A stretch of 17,756 bases of DNA from SIG587 sp045531585 (GTDB taxonomy: Bacteria; Bacillota; Clostridia; Oscillospirales; Acutalibacteraceae), in assembly GCA_045531585.1 (NCBI GenBank), contig JAZSEH010000001.1, forward strand, positions 1 through 17,756, given 5' to 3'. The first letter of the stretch is position 1. Every line of letters begins with the position of its first letter. Position numbers and translations under genes: made by a program. Below are positions 13,488 through 17,756 of this stretch, one piece after another. The notes below the pieces were generated by a model. That model was not told the origin of the DNA. It saw only the letters and a program-made list of their open reading frames with translations, and did not search any database.

Positions 13488-14387
13488 ATGATACAGGCAG
13501 TTGAGCTTGTTAAAAAATTCGAAGACAAGGCCGCCCTTGACGGTGTTGACTTTCAGATAGAGAAAGGCAGCATTTACGGTCTTGTAGGCGCCAACGGCAG
13601 CGGTAAATCCACCCTTTTGCGTGTTATTGCAGGGGTATATATGCCCGACGGCGGTAATATTATAGTTGACAATATGAAGGTGTTTAATAATCCCGAGCTT
13701 AAGGAAAAAATATGCTACCTGCCCGATACACCTTTTTTTATACATCAATCCAATTTAAATGAAATGGCCCGTTTTTACGAAGGGCTTTACTGTAGCTTTT
13801 CCAGGGAACGCTTTGAATACCTTACAGGGGTATTCCCTCTTGATAAAAAGGCCAAGATAGCAAATATGTCCAAGGGTATGCAGCGGCAGGCCGCTTTAAT
13901 ACTTGCCCTTTCCTGCTGTCCCAAATATCTGCTCCTTGACGAGGCCTTTGACGGCCTTGACCCTGTAATGCGGAAGGTGCTTAAATCCCTGCTGATTGAA
14001 GGAATTGAGGGCGGTGGAATGACCGCTATTATAGCCTCCCACAATCTGCGTGAGCTGGAGGAGCTGTGTGACCACGTTGGCCTTATTCATAACGGCAAAA
14101 TAATATTTAACGATACCATAGAAGGCCTAAAGGGTAACCTGCACAAGGTACAGATAGCCTTTGAGCGTATTCCCGATACCAGCGTTTTTGACAGTCTTGA
14201 TGTGCTGAGTATTGAGCGTATGGGCTCCCTTTTAAACCTTGCGGTGCGTGGAGACGCTCAGAAAATAGAAAGCTTTTTAAAGAAGCTTAACCCTGTATTT
14301 ATGGAGATACTTCCCCCCACCTTAGAGGAGATATTTATTTACGAGCTGGAGGTGACAGGCTATGACGTCCAAGAAATTATCAACTAA
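13488..14387 (+). CDS. ABC transporter ATP-binding protein
   Basis: A 299-residue ATPase with Walker A GANGSGKST (residues 34-42), a variant signature MSKGM (127-131) instead of LSGGQ, Walker B YLLLDE (147-152) followed by FDGLD, and the H-loop His 185. The Q-loop region reads ICYLPDTPFF, with no glutamine, as in several YtrB-like ATPases. About 80 C-terminal residues form an accessory domain. AGGAGG precedes the ATG, 12 bases after the regulator. It overlaps the permease gene by 26 bases, so the pair is co-translated. Likely an exporter or a resistance/sensing transporter; substrate unknown. Confidence 0.92.
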   Translation: MIQAVELVKKFEDKAALDGVDFQIEKGSIYGLVGANGSGKSTLLRVIAGVYMPDGGNIIVDNMKVFNNPELKEKICYLPDTPFFIHQSNLNEMARFYEGLYCSFSRERFEYLTGVFPLDKKAKIANMSKGMQRQAALILALSCCPKYLLLDEAFDGLDPVMRKVLKSLLIEGIEGGGMTAIIASHNLRELEELCDHVGLIHNGKIIFNDTIEGLKGNLHKVQIAFERIPDTSVFDSLDVLSIERMGSLLNLAVRGDAQKIESFLKKLNPVFMEILPPTLEEIFIYELEVTGYDVQEIIN

Positions 14388-16074
14388 TCCCGTAACAAGT
14401 ATGCTGGGCTTTACCTTTAAAAAGAATATTGCCTTTACCATTATTGTTACCGTTATTTCCCTGCTTATAGGTCCTGCAAGATTTTTCAGAGAAATAACCT
14501 ACCGTGTAGGCCCTGCCTACCTTATTGAGGACGTTGTGAAGGATTTTTCCTTCAGTAATGAATTTCCCTCAATGGCTATGATATTTGCCCTGCTTTCTGG
14601 GGCGTTCCTTGTGTTCCTTATAATTTATAATTTTTCCTTCCTTTATAAAAAGAGCGCAAGCGATGCCTTCCACTCCTTCCCCTTGACCCGCACTACGCTT
14701 TTACTTTGCCGCTACGTACCTGCCCTTGTTTTATCCCTTGTGCCCCTTACCGTTGGCTACGTAGGCGAGTTGCTTGTGGCGGTGGGCTTTGGCATTGAGT
14801 TTGACCTACTTTATATAACCAAATCCTTTATTTTCACGGTTATAATGCTGTTACTTTGCGGCGGTGCAACCCTTTTCTTTGCCATTTGCGGCGGCACAAT
14901 ATTTGATACTATTGTATCCGTTCTTGGTATAAGCGGCGGAATTCCGTTAATAATAGTTATAGTTCACGCCCTATCAAACGAGTATATCAACGGCTACAGC
15001 ACCGAATCTCTTTATTCTGTACTTGGCTACACCTCACCTTACGCCTATGCCATTTACAGTCTTTATACCATTGTGGGCTGGGATTACGTCGACCCCATTG
15101 CACTGCGCTGGTACTCTCAGGTAATATGCATTGCGGCAGGTATTACCCTTACCGCCTTGGCGGCCTTCCTTTTTAATCGCCGTAAAAGCGAAAAGGCAGG
15201 CGAGCCCTATGCCTTCGCCCTTATGCCCCTTGTAATTGCCTTTATTGTGGCCTTTGTATGCGGCGCATTGCTTGGTATGCTGTTCTCGGAGCTGGAGATT
15301 TTCTCCCCCGTTTTCTGGATATTTACGGTGATAGGTGCCCTTCTTGGCGCGGTAATTTACGGTGCCATTGCACGCAGAGGCTTTAAAACGGTACTGCGCT
15401 CCCTTAAAATAGGCGGTGCCGCCACCCTTGCCTTTGTGCTGGTTGTTGTTATTGTTATAACAGGCGGCTTAGGCTATGAAACAAGGGTACCTAAGGACAG
15501 TAACGTTGCCGTTGCAACGGTGCATTTCTCAGGTATAGAACTTGAGTTTAAGGGCGAGGACGTTGACCTTGTAACAAAGCTTCACACCGCCCTTACAAAG
15601 GGAGAAAGCACCGAAGATTACTCTATGCGCTACGTGCAGATAGACTACCTACTTAAAAACGGCAGTAAAATGTCCCGCGATTATCACGTAACGCTGAACA
15701 GCGGCGCGCAGGAGCTGCTCACCGTTTATAAAAGTGATGTTCACAAGAAAAAGCTCCTTGAAATAGCCGATGAGAATAATCACTATTACCACAATTTTAC
15801 CTTCTATTCCACTACTGCAGGCCATATAGAGAAGGTTGTAAACGACGGCGATATTAACGACTTCCTTCTTCTTTACATCAGCGAGCTTGATACCCTGACG
15901 GTGGAGGATATGAACAAATTTAATAAAAACGGGTTTTTCAGCGAGGTATACCTAAGCGCCAACAACAAAAACGGCGGCTACGTTTACCAAAACCTTCCGC
16001 TGTATTCCTGTATGAAAAAAACAATAGCCTTTGCTACAAGTCTGGAAGATAAGGAAATTGACCAAGCTAAGTAA
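14362..16074 (+). CDS. ABC transporter permease with C-terminal soluble domain
   Basis: A 570-residue membrane protein. The first ~370 residues carry about ten membrane segments, with the motif SASDAFHSFPLTRTTLLLCRYV near residue 95, typical of YtrC/YtrD-like permeases that pair with YtrB-type ATPases. A last membrane segment (about residues 350-372) is followed by ~200 soluble residues with beta-strand character, similar in layout to the DUF6449 region of such permeases (from memory). GGAGGTGA precedes the ATG. A single permease gene with one ATPase suggests a homodimeric transporter, or pairing with another permease elsewhere. Confidence 0.85.
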   Translation: MTSKKLSTNPVTSMLGFTFKKNIAFTIIVTVISLLIGPARFFREITYRVGPAYLIEDVVKDFSFSNEFPSMAMIFALLSGAFLVFLIIYNFSFLYKKSASDAFHSFPLTRTTLLLCRYVPALVLSLVPLTVGYVGELLVAVGFGIEFDLLYITKSFIFTVIMLLLCGGATLFFAICGGTIFDTIVSVLGISGGIPLIIVIVHALSNEYINGYSTESLYSVLGYTSPYAYAIYSLYTIVGWDYVDPIALRWYSQVICIAAGITLTALAAFLFNRRKSEKAGEPYAFALMPLVIAFIVAFVCGALLGMLFSELEIFSPVFWIFTVIGALLGAVIYGAIARRGFKTVLRSLKIGGAATLAFVLVVVIVITGGLGYETRVPKDSNVAVATVHFSGIELEFKGEDVDLVTKLHTALTKGESTEDYSMRYVQIDYLLKNGSKMSRDYHVTLNSGAQELLTVYKSDVHKKKLLEIADENNHYYHNFTFYSTTAGHIEKVVNDGDINDFLLLYISELDTLTVEDMNKFNKNGFFSEVYLSANNKNGGYVYQNLPLYSCMKKTIAFATSLEDKEIDQAK

Positions 16075-16648
16075 TTTTTTTAAGAAAACTAACGGGGCGC
16101 TGATAGTTCTAATCAGCGCCTTTGCTCTGACATTCACCCCCGAGGGCACCGAGATAATAAATACCGTAATAATGCTTTCGGTGCCTGTTGTATTATGCCT
16201 GCCACGGCTTTTTAAATGGCTTACAGGACTTAAAGCCGACCCCTTTTTTGAGTTTATATATATTATATACGTACTTTTTGCACAGGTGCTTTCAGGTATG
16301 TTTGCCCTTTACAGCACCACCGCCCTTTACGATAAGGCAATGCACCTGCTGTCGGGCCTGCTTTCTGCCGCCTTCGCCCTTGTTTTACTGCGCACCTTCT
16401 CCCTTGAAAACGCCCGTAAGATATTTCAGGTAATATTTTTTATTTCCCTTACCCTTTGTATTGCGGTATTCTGGGAATTTTTTGAATTTTTTGGGGACAC
16501 GCTTTTTCATCGTAACGCCCAGCGCGTGCAAACGGGGGTAACCGATACCATGCTGGATATGCTTTGTGCCCTTGCAGGGGCAGTTGTTTACAGTTTTGGC
16601 TATATTATATGTATAAAACGCAACGCTAAAAACGGGTGTGCACCATAG
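16058..16648 (+). CDS. DUF2238 (YjdF)-like membrane protein
   Basis: A 196-residue protein with about six membrane segments. Conserved-looking motifs are DKAMHLLSG, CIAVFWEFFEFFGD and QTGVTDTMLDMLCALAGAVV, which match the H..G / W..E / D..D pattern of the DUF2238 family; histidine, glutamate and aspartate residues within membrane segments could bind metal or protons, but no function is established. I place the start at a TTG (16058) with GGAAG nine bases upstream, overlapping the permease end by 17 bases; an open frame back to 16031 is less likely. It appears to be the last gene of the GntR/ABC operon. Confidence 0.75.
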   Translation: MTKLSNFFKKTNGALIVLISAFALTFTPEGTEIINTVIMLSVPVVLCLPRLFKWLTGLKADPFFEFIYIIYVLFAQVLSGMFALYSTTALYDKAMHLLSGLLSAAFALVLLRTFSLENARKIFQVIFFISLTLCIAVFWEFFEFFGDTLFHRNAQRVQTGVTDTMLDMLCALAGAVVYSFGYIICIKRNAKNGCAP

Positions 16649-16748
16649 TAAGAAATTGCCCAAAAATGGCGCTTTTTCACCAACCTATTTTCATTATTAT
16701 ATTATGTGTCGAACCGATAACCCGAAAATAAACAAATAGTATAAACCG

Positions 16749-16778
16749 TTGACAAAATATACCTCCTTTGTATATACT
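16749..16778 (+). promoter_or_regulatory. Sigma-A promoter of the voltage-sensor gene
   Basis: TTGACA (16749-16754) is followed by TATACT (16773-16778, spacer 18) or TATATA (16771-16776, spacer 16), about 40 bases before the start. The gap after 16648 holds no other clear signal. Confidence 0.7.
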
Positions 16779-16816
16779 AAAAACAGCGACCCCTAAAAAT
16801 ATTTTGGAGCCGAAAA

Positions 16817-17293
16817 ATGAGAAAAAAACTGTATGAGACCATATTTTGCCACAAGCGGGATGGTATTATTGCCGCTATTTATGACGGTATTATGATTCTT
16901 GCCGTTCTGTTCAGTCTTTCCACCCTGATTTTTTATAAAAATCCCTACTACCCGTGGATAGATAAAATTACCGCCTGCCTTTTCGTGGTGGATTATCTGC
17001 TAAGGTTGATTACCGCCGATTATAAATACAAAAAGCTAAGCAGAGCAAAGGCCTTTCTCACCTACCCCGTCCATCCCCTTTCCATGCTTGATGCCCTCTC
17101 CATTCTGCCAAGCTTTGTGCCAATAGCCAAGGGCTTTAAGCTGTTTAAATTTTTTAAGCTGCTAAAGCTGCTTCGTGTGGTTCGTCTTGTGGAGCTTATT
17201 CACGAGGAGTTTGAGGTAATTGAGGAGCTGGAGCACGAGCACGAGGTACATAAGGCAGAGCGCCAACGGGAAAAAGAATTATTACATAAATAA
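16817..17293 (+). CDS. Stand-alone voltage-sensor-domain protein (no pore domain)
   Basis: A 158-residue protein of the voltage-gated ion channel superfamily that ends after S4. S1 is about residues 21-39 (Asp 23), S2 49-66 (Asp 59, Arg 63), S3 88-103 (Asp 92) and S4 106-126, where K108, K111, K114, K117, R120 and R123 fall at exactly every third residue. The usual S5, pore loop (TVGYG) and S6 of clostridial 'ion transporter' proteins of about 250-270 residues are missing. Instead, residues 127-158 form a highly charged, probably helical or coiled-coil tail (HEEFEVIEELEHEHEVHKAE). This layout recalls the Hv1 proton channel or a bare voltage sensor; conduction is not shown. GGAG seven bases before the ATG and its own promoter suggest a working gene, ended by the repeat-borne terminator. 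Confidence 0.85.
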   Translation: MRKKLYETIFCHKRDGIIAAIYDGIMILAVLFSLSTLIFYKNPYYPWIDKITACLFVVDYLLRLITADYKYKKLSRAKAFLTYPVHPLSMLDALSILPSFVPIAKGFKLFKFFKLLKLLRVVRLVELIHEEFEVIEELEHEHEVHKAERQREKELLHK

Positions 17294-17337
17294 TATCCGC
17301 GTAATATACTATTAGAGAACGATACAACCCCCGTAAC

Positions 17338-17370
17338 GGAGACACTTCGTAAAGAAGTGTCTCCGTTTTT
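17338..17370 (+). terminator. Intrinsic terminator carried by the right repeat
   Basis: GGAGACACTTC and GAAGTGTCTCC form a perfect 11-bp stem with loop GTAAA, followed by GTTTTT. It lies 44 bases after the voltage-sensor stop. It is the intact form of the hairpin seen with one bulged base at 114-141. Confidence 0.85.
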
Positions 17371-17477
17371 CTATGTAAAAGAAAATGACACTTTCAAATT
17401 TTGAAAGTGTCATAGTGGGTTACATACTTTGAGAAAGGTAAATACTTGCCGAAAATAGGGAAATGTTTTTCGGTGCG
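17338..17477. repeat. Right copy of the ~140-bp dispersed repeat (inverted relative to 1-141)
   Basis: It is the reverse complement of 1-141 apart from one indel and one substitution. Besides the terminator hairpin, it holds a palindrome at 17387-17413 with TGACACTTTCAAA arms, followed by about 65 bases of conserved non-palindromic sequence ending in TTTTTCGGTGCG. The near identity over 140 bases in non-coding DNA points to a recently spread or actively homogenised family. Confidence 0.88.
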
Positions 17478-17756
17478 TAATGAATGATATATCTCTGACG
17501 AGATATGATATACGGCTTTGCCGCATGATATATTTCCACTTCGTGAAAATATGATATAATATCCGTTCCTCCATATGCCGAAGGCATATATCATCGCACT
17601 TAAGTGCGATATCATACCGTAGGTATATCACCCGTTGCCGAAGGGAACGGATATCACCTCAACAAAGCTCTTCTTCCCAAGCTTTGTTGCTAATCTCAAC
17701 GTCGTAATGATATATCGCTAGCGCGATATGATATACGGCTTTGCCGTATGATATAT
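17478..17756. repeat. Array of short hairpins joined by ATGATAT-type linkers
   Basis: This stretch has no credible gene. At least eight small inverted repeats follow one another: 17489-17506 (ATATCTC), 17510-17526 (ATACGGC), 17530-17552 (ATATTTCCAC), 17573-17589 (ATATGCC), 17593-17610 (an 18-base palindrome, TCGCACTTAAGTGCGA core), 17614-17626 (ATACC), 17660-17689 (CAACAAAGCT), 17712-17729 (ATATCGC) and 17733-17749 (ATACGGC again). An 11-bp outer stem, ATATCCGTTCC (17559-17569) with its complement (17644-17654), encloses three of them. ATGATATA or TATATCAT recurs between units. The loops are mostly three bases (TTT, TTC, GAA, GTA). The array probably continues past the window. Confidence 0.8.

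Noticed and set aside
1..17477. A 17-kb composite transposon bounded by inverted repeats
   Set aside because: The interior is housekeeping DNA with no transposase or recombinase; a dispersed repeat family in two orientations explains the pair more simply.
17394..17631. Two overlapping minus-strand open frames of 73 codons at the right edge
   Set aside because: They lie inside the hairpin repeat, are rich in residues from palindromic codons and share no family feature. Part of the same frame recurs in the left copy because the DNA repeats.
17478..17756. CRISPR array
   Set aside because: Units vary in stem sequence and spacing, spacers are absent, and no cas gene is present.

Overview
The window looks like chromosomal DNA of a spore-forming gut clostridium, most likely of the Oscillospirales/Ruminococcaceae type. 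The signs are a Firmicutes rpsF-ssb-rpsR operon, two sporulation genes (spoVB-like, spoVAE), strong AGGAGG-type ribosome binding sites, sigma-A promoters with 17-bp spacers, an ECF transporter S component, a YtrA-type GntR/ABC operon, and hairpin-rich dispersed repeats of a kind common in gut clostridia. The taxonomic call is inference from gene content, not from a marker comparison.

Layout. (1) 1-141: one arm of a ~140-bp repeat whose inverted copy lies at 17338-17477. (2) 162-2113, minus strand: promoter, a candidate autoregulatory leader, rpsF, ssb, rpsR, a terminator, then a sugar isomerase/epimerase-like TIM barrel. (3) 2131-6242, plus strand: coaX and an ECF S component (probably pantothenate uptake and phosphorylation), then a MgtC/SapB membrane protein, a ROK kinase gene broken by a large internal deletion, a GmhA-like SIS isomerase and a short QueG-like Fe-S protein. 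(4) 6222-7754, minus strand: a SpoVB-type flippase overlapping the QueG-like gene tail to tail. (5) 7783-10403, plus strand: rarA with its own promoter and terminator, two small PH-domain membrane proteins (the second has no good start and may be frameshifted), and spoVAE, whose start codon sits in a 14-bp hairpin. (6) 10408-12778, minus strand: zapA and a U32 peptidase-family (RlhA-like) gene, with a structured repeat in the zapA leader. (7) 13036-16648, plus strand: promoter, operator-like dyad, GntR/YtrA regulator, ABC ATPase, large ABC permease and a DUF2238-like membrane protein. (8) 16749-17293: a voltage-sensor-domain protein with no pore, on its own promoter. (9) 17338-17756: the second repeat copy and an array of short hairpins separated by ATGATAT-like linkers.

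Most of the window is ordinary housekeeping sequence. The parts that merit a second look are the stand-alone voltage sensor with a charged C-terminal helix, the composite hairpin repeat that ends transcription units at both window edges, the hairpin over the spoVAE start, the operator-like dyad in front of the GntR/ABC operon, and three genes whose ribosome binding site directly follows a terminator-like hairpin. No CRISPR array, transposase, recombinase, tRNA or rRNA gene was seen.
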